NCBI GenBank assembly: GCA_021324675.1
Contig: JAJPIR010000174.1
Span: 1-44,960, forward strand
DNA: 44,960 nt
Origin: Actinomycetota bacterium
GTDB lineage: Bacteria > Actinomycetota > Actinomycetes > Mycobacteriales > Pseudonocardiaceae
Reading direction: 5' to 3'
Part shown: positions 7,523-19,076 of the stretch, piece after piece
Numbering within the stretch: the stretch's first letter is position 1
Layout of the letters: the number at the start of each line of letters is the position of its first letter
Notes under the pieces: model-generated
The model's database searches: none
Told to the model about the DNA's origin: nothing
What the model saw: the letters and a program-made list of their open reading frames with translations, nothing else
Made by a program: the position numbers and the translations under genes

Positions 7523-8425
7523 GTGCTCCCCGGAAGCCGCCGTCGTGCGCTCCTTGCTGCTCTTCTTGGCTGTGCGCTGAGCGCAGTACTCGCCCAGCCC
7601 GCGTCCGCTGCACCCCTGGTGCCGGACCTGTTGATGCTGCACACCGTGATGGTGGCGTTGGATTCCCGATCACATCAGGTCCCCGACTCGGTGACAGGCT
7701 GGTACGTCGATCCGGTTACTCACTCTGTCGTGGTGTCGGCCACTGACGACAATGCCGCCCGCGCCTTCGCCGCGGGTGTGCGCGCAGTGCGGATCCAACA
7801 CGTCAACACGCGCCCAAGGCTGCTGGCCGATCTCCATGGTGGCGACACGATCACGACCAGCGAGGGCGGGCGCTGCTCGGTGGGTTTCAATGCCATCTCC
7901 GGCCATACGCGCTACGTGATCACTGCTGGGCACTGCACGAAGCTTGGTGGTACCTGGTCGGGACCGGACGGCCAGCCCATCGGCCCGGTCGCCAAGTCGT
8001 CGTTCCCCGGCCACGACTACGGGCTGGTCGAGGTGGCCTCACCAACTTGGGACCAGACCCATGACGTCGACGCCGATAGCGGCTACGTCACCGTGGCGGG
8101 CAGCGCACCGGCCAAGGTGGGGGACCGGGTGTGCCTGTCGGGATCCACCACCGGTTTTCACTGTGGCTACGTGCAGACCGTGGGAGAGACCGTCAACTAC
8201 GGCGATGGCGAGGTCGTCCGTGGGCTGATCAAGACCAATGTGTGCGCCGAGGCAGGTGACTCTGGGGGCTCGTTCATCAGCGGCAACCAGGCGCAGGGCA
8301 CGCTGTCCGGCGGCACCGGCGGCTGCCTGCTCGGCGGTGAGTCCTATTTCCAACCGATCCAGGAAGTGCTGACGGCATACGGGCTGACGCTGGTGACCGG
8401 CCGGGAGGCCGCGGACGAGCGCTAG
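7523..8425 (+). CDS. Secreted trypsin-like serine protease (S1 family)
   Basis: A 300-residue exported protease. A signal peptide with SRRR, a hydrophobic core and an AXA-type end (PASAA, about residues 26-30) comes first. It is followed by a short pro-like region and the chymotrypsin-fold domain from about residue 115. The catalytic triad is complete: His137 in TAGHC, Asp165 in HDYGLVEV and Ser247 in GDSGGS. Paired Cys residues (118/138, 204/214 and 241/273 in approximate numbering) suggest disulfides, as in streptogrisins. The start is GTG 7523 with AGAGGAA eight bases upstream. The stop codon TAG is formed inside the first copy of the 31-base tandem repeat. Confidence 0.92.
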   Translation: MLPGSRRRALLAALLGCALSAVLAQPASAAPLVPDLLMLHTVMVALDSRSHQVPDSVTGWYVDPVTHSVVVSATDDNAARAFAAGVRAVRIQHVNTRPRLLADLHGGDTITTSEGGRCSVGFNAISGHTRYVITAGHCTKLGGTWSGPDGQPIGPVAKSSFPGHDYGLVEVASPTWDQTHDVDADSGYVTVAGSAPAKVGDRVCLSGSTTGFHCGYVQTVGETVNYGDGEVVRGLIKTNVCAEAGDSGGSFISGNQAQGTLSGGTGGCLLGGESYFQPIQEVLTAYGLTLVTGREAADER

Positions 8426-8558
8426 CGCGAGGACCATTGGCGCGGACGAGCGCTAGCGCGAGGACCATTGGCGCGGACGAGCGCTAGCGCGAGGACCATT
8501 GGCGCGGACGAGCGCTAGCGCGAGGACCATTGACGCGGACGAGCGCTAGCGCGAGGAC
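8411..8558. repeat. 31-bp tandem repeat (about 4.8 copies) spanning two convergent gene ends
   Basis: Copies begin at 8411, 8442, 8473, 8504 and 8535, exactly 31 bases apart; only the last is incomplete, and one base differs near 8533. Each copy contains the palindrome GCGCTAGCGC. In the first copy the palindrome supplies the TAG stop of the protease gene on the + strand. In the last copy it supplies the TAG stop of thiE on the - strand. The array fills the whole gap between the two convergent genes. Confidence 0.95.
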
Positions 8559-9220
8559 TGCAGCCGCTGTGCGAACGCGGCAGCTGCACCCTCAGGATCG
8601 ATGGCCTCGGTGATCGCGCGCACCACAACGACACGCCTTGCACCGGCGCGCAGCACGTCTTCGAGCCGCTGCACGTTTTCGATGCCACCGATGGCGAACC
8701 ACGGCCGCGCTGGCTGTGATGCAGCGGTGCAGCGGATGAGATCCAGTCCAGCGGCGGGCCGGCCCGGCTTGGTGGGGGTGGACCAGCAGGGACCGGCGCA
8801 GAAATAGTCCACCCCAGGTTCGCCTGCCGCGGCGGCAGCTTGTGCCGGGTCATGCGTGGAGCGGCCGATGACGACCTCGTCGCCGACTATCCGGCGCGCC
8901 CAACTCACCGGCAGGTCGTCCTGGCCCAGGTGCAGTACATGCGCGCCCGCGGCCAGCGCCACGTCGGCGCGATCGTTGACCGCCAGCAATGCGCCATGGC
9001 GCCGGCAGATGCCGGTGAGTACCTCCAGGGCGGCAAGCTCCGGACCCGCCTCCAGGGTCTTGTCGCGCAGCTGGATGACGTCCACCCCGCCGGCCAGCGC
9101 CGCGTCGGCGAACTCGGCCAGATCCCCGCGCGCTGTCCGCGCATCCGTGCATAGGTAAAGCCGCGCATCCTGCAAGCGAGCCCGCACCGCCGCTCCATCC
9201 ACCAGCGCCACCCTAGCCAT
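8546..9220 (-). CDS. thiE: Thiamine-phosphate synthase ThiE
   Basis: A 224-residue TIM-barrel enzyme that joins HMP-pyrophosphate and the thiazole phosphate carboxylate to give thiamine phosphate. Motifs in order: [21 protein letters not shown] (phosphate/pyrimidine binding), [55 protein letters not shown] and WFAIGGI. All are diagnostic of ThiE. The start is ATG 9220. It diverges from the riboswitch-controlled thiOSG operon with about 130 bases between the ThiE start and the riboswitch. No TPP element is seen on its own strand. Its last residues (QSSR and stop) lie in the 31-base repeat. Confidence 0.95.
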   Translation of the reverse strand: MARVALVDGAAVRARLQDARLYLCTDARTARGDLAEFADAALAGGVDVIQLRDKTLEAGPELAALEVLTGICRRHGALLAVNDRADVALAAGAHVLHLGQDDLPVSWARRIVGDEVVIGRSTHDPAQAAAAAGEPGVDYFCAGPCWSTPTKPGRPAAGLDLIRCTAASQPARPWFAIGGIENVQRLEDVLRAGARRVVVVRAITEAIDPEGAAAAFAQRLQSSR

Positions 9221-9349
9221 ACTTGCCGCTGCCCCGGGGCCAATGGATGCTTGCGCGCTCCCAAGCGGCCCGTGGACGGATTTGGATGGTTGTGCACCTT
9301 GTAAAGCCCGATTGACGCGCGGCGGCGAGGTACGGTGGAAAGTGGTCCG

Positions 9350-9440
9350 CACGGGAGTCCAGGCCGCACTGGGCTGAGAGGGGGTCATGGCGACCCCGAC
9401 CGTCGAACCTGATCCGGGTCATGCCGGCGCAGGGAGCGTG
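9350..9440 (+). promoter_or_regulatory. TPP riboswitch (THI element) of the thiOSG operon
   Basis: The conserved core GGCTGAGAGGG is followed by ACC-rich P3 sequence, then GAACCTGATCCGGGTCATGC and CGGCGCAGGGAG. This is the canonical thiamine pyrophosphate aptamer. CACG at 9350-9353 can pair with CGTG at 9437-9440 to close P1. The 3' strand contains the AGGGAG (9431-9436) that serves as the ribosome binding site of thiO, so ligand binding should block translation initiation. No T-rich terminator is visible. Confidence 0.93.
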
Positions 9441-11520
<2,080 letters not shown>

Positions 11521-11675
11521 TACAGATCCCCAGTCCCGCGTGTCGTGCCCTCGTGCGCGGTGTGTCGCGGCGCCGTGCCGGGCCCTGCATGTCGTCCCAG
11601 TAGTACCGTCCCGCCATCACCAGTACGCGACCCAACACAGGTCTGCCGCGCAGTCTCCGGTTCGCCGCGGCCCCG

Positions 11676-12707
11676 GTGCTGGCCTGCGCGGCGCTGAGCA
11701 TGGTCGGCTGTGCCCGGGCCAGCGTTGCCCAGCCTCCGGCGCCGAAGGCTCTGACCCAACCGGTCGTCGCCGCCCCCAGCGGCGTGAGCGACGTGGCAGT
11801 GCCGTCGATGCAGGCGCTGGCGCCTTCGCCGCAGGCGCCAGCACAGCCCTCGCCCGAGGCGGCACCACACGCTTCGCTCAAGGCGGCGGCGCAGCCGCCA
11901 CCGCCATCCCAGTGCCGTGCCGATTCAGGGTGGAGCTGCACCCAACAGCAGCATTTCACCGCCACCACTGACTACATCAGCCGGCACGTCAACGGCCGGG
12001 GTTACTTGAGCGTGGTGTTCACTGATCGGCAGACCGGAAAGGCCTGGCGCGCCGGGCCGACGCAGCATGAGGGTTGGACAGCCTCGACGATCAAGCTGGC
12101 GATGGCCACCGACCTGCTGCGTCGGCAACGCGCTCACCAGATCACGCTGACTGCAGCAGACCGGCAGGACATGGCCGCCATGCTCCATTCCTCAGACAAT
12201 GCGGCATCGGATCGGTTGTGGACCAGATTCGGCGGCGAGGAAATGTTGGCCCGGTTCCGGAATCAGTACGGCATGGCCGGCTTACATTTCGTACCCGGCT
12301 TCACGGCGAGGACCTACTGGGGCTTCGTCAAATGCACGACTGATGACCTGGCTGCCCTGCTGAACTATGTTTTCGCCCAGCTCGACCCCGCCGACCGGAC
12401 CTACCTGGTGGGTGCTATGCGCGGGGTCGCCCCTAACCAGCGGTGGGGAGTCTGGGCCGCCGGTTCAGAGCAGCAGCCCGGTAACAAGGACGGTTGGTCG
12501 TACGAGACCGATTCATATGGCAAGCACTGGGTGACGAACACGATTGGTTTCGCCGGTCCCGGCGAGCGATACCTGGTTGCTGTGATGTACCAGCTGGACC
12601 CGAGCGGCACGCTGAGCGGTGGGGTGCACACCGTCAGTGACGTCGTCGCCCTGCTGTTCGGCGTGCCTGTGCCCGCTCACATCACAGTGCCGGCTCCTGA
12701 CGGCTAG
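11676..12707 (+). CDS. Class A beta-lactamase-like serine hydrolase, probable lipoprotein
   Basis: At least 343 residues. A lipobox-like SMVGC near the N-terminus suggests lipid attachment, followed by a Pro/Ala-rich linker (residues 20-80) and the hydrolase domain. The serine beta-lactamase/DD-peptidase triad is visible: STIK at 137-140 (nucleophile Ser137, Lys140), SDN at 173-175 and KDG at 271-273 in place of KTG. It could bind or hydrolyse beta-lactams or act on peptidoglycan; the KDG variant makes resistance uncertain. The start is doubtful: GTG 11676 leaves no positive n-region, while the in-frame codons back to 11604 encode an Arg-rich segment (LPRSLRFAAAPVLACAALS) ideal for a signal peptide but contain no ATG/GTG/TTG. 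The position after thiG matches mycobacterial lipoprotein genes. Confidence 0.8.
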   Translation: MLACAALSMVGCARASVAQPPAPKALTQPVVAAPSGVSDVAVPSMQALAPSPQAPAQPSPEAAPHASLKAAAQPPPPSQCRADSGWSCTQQQHFTATTDYISRHVNGRGYLSVVFTDRQTGKAWRAGPTQHEGWTASTIKLAMATDLLRRQRAHQITLTAADRQDMAAMLHSSDNAASDRLWTRFGGEEMLARFRNQYGMAGLHFVPGFTARTYWGFVKCTTDDLAALLNYVFAQLDPADRTYLVGAMRGVAPNQRWGVWAAGSEQQPGNKDGWSYETDSYGKHWVTNTIGFAGPGERYLVAVMYQLDPSGTLSGGVHTVSDVVALLFGVPVPAHITVPAPDG

Positions 12708-12927
12708 TCCCGGCATGAACTGATCAGCATCGGCAGCCCGGACGGCATCAAAACAGCCGCCCGACTCGACAGCAGCTCAGTAATCCCACTCCTGCACCAC
12801 AATGCATTCACGTCCGCTCGATGAACCAGCCATTCACGCCTGCCGAATACCTGCGTTACCACGGCCCCGCGACTCGGTCGCGTGGCCGAGCGCTCGTGGT
12901 GAGGGAGGCCGACGTAGGATCACGCTC

Positions 12928-13095
12928 GTGTCGCCGACCGGGGATGAGGAGATACGCCAACTGGACCAGAAGATGCGGGAACTGGGCCGGAAGATGCGGG
13001 CGGGCTTTGTCACCGTTTCCATCGGAATGGTGCAGTTAACAGCATTACTGACGCAACGTGGTGAGCCAGAAGCCGAGTCAGGCGCTCCATGCTGA
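12928..13095 (+). CDS. Small coiled-coil / hydrophobic-tail protein, hypothetical
   Basis: A candidate of 55 residues from GTG 12928. Heptad-like EEIRQLDQKMRELGRKMR is followed by an apolar stretch GFVTVSIGMVQLTALL, suggesting a short coiled coil plus an amphipathic or membrane-associated helix. No family is recognised. The stop overlaps the start of the FAD monooxygenase gene (ATGCTGA), which favours real translation. An in-frame start at 12802 would give 97 residues, and another frame from ATG 12821 is open for 72 codons; neither upstream part has a good ribosome binding site. Confidence 0.45.
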   Translation: MSPTGDEEIRQLDQKMRELGRKMRAGFVTVSIGMVQLTALLTQRGEPEAESGAPC

Positions 13096-14144
13096 ATACG
13101 AGGCGTGCCGGGAATCAAATGCGGGCTTCAGTGATTGGGTGTGGAATCGCTGGTGCGAGTGCTGCACTCGCGCTTGCCGAGATCGGCTGTGCTGTCGAGG
13201 TCGACGAAGCCGCCCCCCAGTTTACGGATCACCAGGGTTGGGTCACCCTCGGACCCTCCGCGATGACAGGCCTCGATCGGCTCGGTGTCGCAGAGCAGGT
13301 CTGGGCGGTGGGCTTCCCCGTCGTCAGTGTGCACACGGTCGACACCATCACCGGTGACGTCACCGATTTCCCTCGTTACGAAGCCACGCATCGCTATCCG
13401 AGCACGCATGTGTGGCGGCGTGATCTGTTGTCCATTGTGCGAAATCGCCTCGACGAGGTCGGCGTCACCTGCCGCTACGGGAGCACCGCATCGGTGGGCG
13501 ATCTGGATGCGGACTTGATCGTCGGCGCTGATGGAGCCTGGTCAGCAACCCGGCGAGCGATCGGCAACTGCACCGAGCCCGGCTACACCGGCCAGATCAT
13601 CCGCTATGGCCACCACCCGCGGCCCGCACCCGGTTTGCCGACCGGCGTGCTGCACTTCTGGCGCCATCACAACGGGGTTGTCGGCTACGTCGCGGACGCG
13701 CGGGACGGATCCTTCTGGTTCAGCCGCTACAACAGCGACAGTCCAAGCCTCAGGGTGGACCTCCACACCATGACCGCAGCGCTGCGGGACACACCCGTGC
13801 GCGAGATACTCGACGCTTCCTGCTGGGCCAGTAACCCGATCGCGCTCTATGAGCTAGACCCGAACGGCAGATGGCATCGAGATCACACGGTCCTGATCGG
13901 TGACGCCGCCCACGCGCTGTCCCCAGCCGCTGGCCGCGGCGCAACCTCGGCAATCGAAGACGCCGTCATCCTGGCCAGACACCTCCGCGAACACGCCTAC
14001 CGCGTCGGTGAGGCGCTCGAATCCTTCACCACCAACCGTCGCCCTATCGCCCTTGCCACGTATCAACCCACTCACGGTCAGCGGCCTGCCACGATCAGCG
14101 CTCATGAGCTCAATCTGACCGCTGGCAGGTCCCAGGGTCAGTAA
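13089..14144 (+). CDS. FAD-dependent monooxygenase (PHBH/UbiH-like)
   Basis: A 351-residue flavoprotein monooxygenase. The dinucleotide-binding motif is SVIGCGIAGASAALALAEIG (from about residue 15). A middle DLIVGADGAWSATRR is the DG motif of aromatic hydroxylases, and HTVLIGDAAHALSPAAGRGA is the GD motif that contacts the FAD ribityl chain. The family uses NAD(P)H and O2 to hydroxylate or epoxidise small molecules; the substrate here is unknown. The start is ATG 13089, overlapping the preceding small gene; ATG 13119 (MRASVIG) is an alternative and lies nearer the FAD motif. It converges with thiD. Confidence 0.88.
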   Translation: MLNTRRAGNQMRASVIGCGIAGASAALALAEIGCAVEVDEAAPQFTDHQGWVTLGPSAMTGLDRLGVAEQVWAVGFPVVSVHTVDTITGDVTDFPRYEATHRYPSTHVWRRDLLSIVRNRLDEVGVTCRYGSTASVGDLDADLIVGADGAWSATRRAIGNCTEPGYTGQIIRYGHHPRPAPGLPTGVLHFWRHHNGVVGYVADARDGSFWFSRYNSDSPSLRVDLHTMTAALRDTPVREILDASCWASNPIALYELDPNGRWHRDHTVLIGDAAHALSPAAGRGATSAIEDAVILARHLREHAYRVGEALESFTTNRRPIALATYQPTHGQRPATISAHELNLTAGRSQGQ

Positions 14145-14271
14145 CTCCGTAGGCTCCGCACCCTCCTACCGGGGTGGATATCGCAGAGCGCCCCACGCCT
14201 TGCCCCGCAATTCTGTACGTTTCGCCTGACGCCACCGAGTAGCTCACGAGTCCATGTCCGGTCAGTAGGGA

Positions 14272-15101
14272 TCATAAGGGGCCGCCAGGCAGTAGGCGCC
14301 AGAACGGGGAAACGGGCCCCATCCCGGCACCGAGCGGATAAGCGTGGGCGACCGCCTGGCTTATGTAGTACTTGCCGTAACGGACCGCTGCGGGCATGGT
14401 GGCGCCGCGAGCGAGTGCGGAGGTGATCGCAGCAGCCAGGGAGTCGCCACTTCCATGGGTGTGCGGGGTCGGGACTCGGGGCCTGCTGAACTCGGTGACA
14501 TCACGCCCGTCGTAAAGCAGATCCACACATTGCGGGTCACCGTGCAGGTGCCCGCCCTTGACCAGCACCCACTGCGGTCCCAACGCGTGGAGCACGCGGG
14601 CGGCCTCGTACTGCTGCGCACGCGACTGGACGTCCATGCCGATCAGCAGCCGCACCTCGTCCAGGTTCGGAGTTACCAGGCTGGCACGCGGGAACAGCTC
14701 CAAGCGCAGCTCGTCCAATGTATCAGCGGCGAGTAGCGGATCACCGTGCATGGAGGCGGCCACCGGGTCGACGACCAACGGCACCGATGTGCCCAAGCCG
14801 ACCTCCTCGCACACCTTGGCGACCGCCGAGATGATCCCCGAGCTGGCCAGCATGCCAGTCTTGGCCGCGGCGATCCCGATATCGGAAGCCACCGCCCGGA
14901 CCTGGTCGGCGACCGTGGCCGGCGGGATCTCCACGATGCCGGTGACGGCCCGGGAATTCTGCACCGTCACCGCAGTGACCGCGACGCAACCGTGCACGCC
15001 GCAGGCGGTGAATGTGCGCAGATCGGCCTGCAGGCCAGCGCCGCCCCCGGAGTCCGAGCCCGCGATGGTCAGCGCGACGGGGGGAGCGGCAGTCACGAAA
15101 T

Positions 15102-15108
<7 letters not shown>
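14272..15108 (-). CDS. thiD: Hydroxymethylpyrimidine/phosphomethylpyrimidine kinase ThiD
   Basis: A 278-residue ribokinase-fold kinase that phosphorylates HMP and HMP-P to HMP-pyrophosphate. Motifs: ALTIAGSDSGGGAGLQAD at the N-terminus, TAVTVQNS, AAKTGML, VPLVVDPV, LVTPNLDE and the anion-hole/catalytic THGSGDSLAAAI. The start is ATG 15108. The region just before and including this start is one arm of a 15-bp inverted repeat shared with the end of thiC, and no normal ribosome binding site is visible. Translation may therefore depend on readout from thiC or on opening of that stem. It lies directly downstream of thiC. Confidence 0.94.
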
Positions 15109-16803
<1,695 letters not shown>

Positions 16804-16806
16804 TCA

Positions 16807-16909
16807 CCCTTCCTACGCCGGCATTACCCGGACAGGTTCTGCGGTCGGCGACCCCGGGTTGGTGCCCAGCCGCCCTCTCAGCCCGCTTCGGTGCGAGCTC
16901 CCGCGTGTT
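16807..16909 (-). promoter_or_regulatory. TPP riboswitch (THI element) of thiC
   Basis: Read on the - strand, GGGCTGAGAGGGCG is followed by a C-rich P3 region, then GAACCTGTCCGGGTAATGCC and GGCGTAGGAAGGG, all conserved parts of the TPP aptamer. GGAAGGG (16807-16813) is also the thiC ribosome binding site, so control is probably at translation initiation. The P3 arm is longer than in the thiO element. Confidence 0.93.
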
Positions 16910-17052
16910 CGATTGACCTGCTCGACGTTAGCCCTCGACAAAGCGGGCCCGCAAAAAATACCGATTCAAGGCCGGCTGCCCAGGGTCCGACGTCCTTCCT
17001 CCGCTGCGGTTACTTGATCTTTTCCACGACCTGTCCCTGCCGGCATAGCAAC

Positions 17053-17061
17053 TGCTATAAA
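17053..17061 (+). promoter_or_regulatory. Extended -10 promoter element upstream of the ImmA operon
   Basis: TGCTATAAA matches an extended -10 box (TGnTATAAT). It sits in a 12-base word, AACTGCTATAAA (17050-17061), that recurs exactly at 21094-21105 upstream of the RiPP precursor. Here the word also forms TAGCA-AC-TGCTA, a 5-base dyad. No clear -35 box is seen 17 bases upstream, so the promoter may need an activator. Transcription would start near 17068. Confidence 0.55.
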
Positions 17062-17156
17062 CGTGATGTGGTCTCCGCGGCGGCCTGTGGGCATGATGAC
17101 CCGTTCAGTGTCGCTGAGGCGTGGCTTGACAGGGTGCAGGTGTCAAGTGCCGGCGC

Positions 17157-17321
17157 ATGGAGCCCGAAGTACAGCCAGCCTGGGGCGCCGATATGGACTT
17201 TCCAATCCCGGATCCGGGCCTGCGGGCAATCCAGCAAGTTGTGGACGAAAACGATCTGGAGGCCGCTTGTCTCGGTGAGGGGACGCCGGGCGGCGCGCCG
17301 GGAAAAGGGGGCTGGGCCTAG
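17157..17321 (+). CDS. Small ORF upstream of the metallopeptidase gene, hypothetical
   Basis: A 54-residue frame from ATG 17157 (ATG 17193 is an inner alternative). It reads MDFPIPDPGLRAIQQVVDEN in the middle, then DLEAACLG and a Gly/Pro-rich end (GTPGGAPGKGGWA). The acidic helix followed by a Gly-rich tail looks like a small regulator or a peptide precursor, but no family is recognised. There is no good ribosome binding site. A second frame, from GTG 17068 at the predicted transcript start, is also coding-like up to about 17195 (for example DDPFSVAEAWLDRVQ). Either two small ORFs overlap or one gene is frameshifted. The position, 40 bases before the ImmA-like gene, suggests one operon. Confidence 0.4.
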   Translation: MEPEVQPAWGADMDFPIPDPGLRAIQQVVDENDLEAACLGEGTPGGAPGKGGWA

Positions 17322-17361
17322 AGACCGACCGTGACTAGGCCACCGCTGAGCACTGGGGAGC

Positions 17362-17916
17362 ATGATGCTGGAAGGATTACGGCTTCGGGCGCAATGTGGC
17401 CGAATGTTACGAAGCCTTGACATTCAACCGCCGCTGGATATCACCGAGTTGAGCAGGCGTCTCGGCGAGGCACGCGGACGACCCATTCGCCTGATCGCAA
17501 TGTCTCTGGCCGGCAGCCTGGGTTATTCGCTGCCGCATGGTCCCTATGATGTGTGCGTTTACGAAAAAGACACGTCGGAACCGCACCAAAATCATATCAT
17601 TTGTCATGAACTCGGCCACATCATGCTCCGTCATCTCGACCCCGGCTCGTCGCTGTACTGGGCTGACGATTGTGGCGGGTCTGGCGAGGCCGCCGATCTT
17701 GAGAAGATCAACCGAGGCATCCCGTTCGATGGGTTTCCCCGCCGGCTGCGGCGAATCTGTTTCGACAGTCCTCATGAGCGCGCGGTCGAGCTCATCGCCG
17801 ACACCTTGATGGAGTGGGCCGTGGTTCCCGGCTGTGCCCCCCGCCCACTGTCGGCAGAGCTTGGCGAGGCCCGGACGATGTACGGCTCCCTGTCATCCCA
17901 GCGTGGCTGGTTGTGA
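17362..17916 (+). CDS. ImmA/IrrE-family metallo-endopeptidase
   Basis: A 184-residue protein with the zinc-protease motif HELGH at residues 82-86 inside HIICHELGHIMLRHLD, and a downstream acidic residue in ERAVELIADTLMEWA. The N-terminus (LRSLDIQPPLDITELSRRLG) is typical of DUF955/ImmA-like proteins that cleave XRE-type regulators. The start is ATG 17362 or 17365, both close behind GGGGAG. Its stop overlaps the start of the following membrane gene (GTGA). An XRE regulator gene lies 3 kb away on the other strand and is the obvious candidate substrate, although this is inference. Confidence 0.85.
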   Translation: MMLEGLRLRAQCGRMLRSLDIQPPLDITELSRRLGEARGRPIRLIAMSLAGSLGYSLPHGPYDVCVYEKDTSEPHQNHIICHELGHIMLRHLDPGSSLYWADDCGGSGEAADLEKINRGIPFDGFPRRLRRICFDSPHERAVELIADTLMEWAVVPGCAPRPLSAELGEARTMYGSLSSQRGWL

Positions 17917-19076
17917 TCACCTATCTGTGTGGGGCGGTCGCGGCCGGTCTGTGCGTCGGCGCGCTGATGCTGGCGTGGGCGGTCATGCAGCACCCGCATG
18001 ATCGGGTATTGCGCTACTTCGCTCTGGTGATCACGTTGCTGGCAGTCCAGCAGGTGCTGGTGATCGATGAGTACTCCACCAGCGCCTTCACCCGGTTGGC
18101 AACCAATGTGCTTGGCTTGGGTGCGGCTTTCGGAAAAGTATGCTTCTTCCGCACTGCTTTGTGGCGCACCGGCCACCCTCAACCACGCTTGCGCCGGGAG
18201 TTGGCGGTGGTCGTGGCGGTGAGTTGTGTCGAGGTGGTGTGCCTACTGCTGGCGCCGGCCGAAGTGCGCCCGGCGATCGGCCAGCCGCGAAATGGCCATC
18301 TTCCGGAGGCGTTCGTATTTGAGCTGGTCACAACCGGCTATCTCGCATCGGTGTCGTGTCGCGTTATATGGTGGTGCTGGCGTCTCCTCCGTCAGCTTCA
18401 GGCAAACCGCATCTATCGGGTCTCATTATTCCTGGTCGGGCTGGCGTCGGCTGTTTCCCTGGCCGCAGGTGTGCTGGACATCGGCACTCATCTTGTTGCT
18501 TTTCTGCGGCCGGCTCATGCTGCTGCTGTCCAGCCTTTCTACACCTTCATCTACGTACCGGTTGCCATAGGTTTCGCGATCTTCTTCATCGGAGCGATGC
18601 TCCCAGTTGCCGTTGAGACCCTTTTCGCCATTCGGGTCGCTGCCGCGCAGTGGGCCGAGTATCGGGCCATGGGACATCTATGGTCGGAGCTGTTGGCCGA
18701 GTTCCCTCACATCAGGTTGCGCCGCTACGTCGGCATCCACCGCAGCTACTACAGCCGCGGCAACGGCATACGTGACGGCCTGGTGCTGCTGAAGCAGTAC
18801 TACGACCGGCGAGTGGCGAACGCCGCTCTTGCGGCCAGCCAGGCACGAGGGGAACCACCGGCCGTGCAGTCGCTGATCGTCACGGTGGCACTGGTTCGTG
18901 CCGCCTTGGAAGCACACCGGCTCGGCCAGACACAGGACGATCCGCATCCCGTACCGACTAGCGGATCGGCGGACTGGGCCACCGACACAGCCTGGATAGT
19001 GCAACTTGGCCGCGCATTCGCGGGCAGCAGCCAAGCTGTGCCTCCGGCCCTGCCGACAGGAACGCCACAGCACTAG
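17913..19076 (+). CDS. MAB_1171c-like multi-spanning membrane protein
   Basis: A 387-residue protein with about seven hydrophobic spans in residues 1-235 (for example LCGAVAAGLCVGALMLAWAV and VGLASAVSLAAGVLDIG), then a soluble C-terminal part (AYRAMGHLWSELLAEFPHIR, then YSRGNGIRDGLVLLKQYYD). This layout and the WxELLxEFP segment match the MAB_1171c family, annotated in databases as putative transporters and often next to ImmA/IrrE and XRE genes in Actinobacteria (from memory). A sensor or transduction role paired with the protease is also possible. The start is GTG 17913, overlapping the ImmA gene. Its TAG stop shares CTAG with the stop of the convergent amidohydrolase gene. Confidence 0.75.
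   Translation: MITYLCGAVAAGLCVGALMLAWAVMQHPHDRVLRYFALVITLLAVQQVLVIDEYSTSAFTRLATNVLGLGAAFGKVCFFRTALWRTGHPQPRLRRELAVVVAVSCVEVVCLLLAPAEVRPAIGQPRNGHLPEAFVFELVTTGYLASVSCRVIWWCWRLLRQLQANRIYRVSLFLVGLASAVSLAAGVLDIGTHLVAFLRPAHAAAVQPFYTFIYVPVAIGFAIFFIGAMLPVAVETLFAIRVAAAQWAEYRAMGHLWSELLAEFPHIRLRRYVGIHRSYYSRGNGIRDGLVLLKQYYDRRVANAALAASQARGEPPAVQSLIVTVALVRAALEAHRLGQTQDDPHPVPTSGSADWATDTAWIVQLGRAFAGSSQAVPPALPTGTPQH

Noticed and set aside
9387-9440. Longer thiO start at ATG 9387
   Set aside because: The ATG lies inside the TPP aptamer; the ribosome binding site formed by the aptamer end points to ATG 9441.
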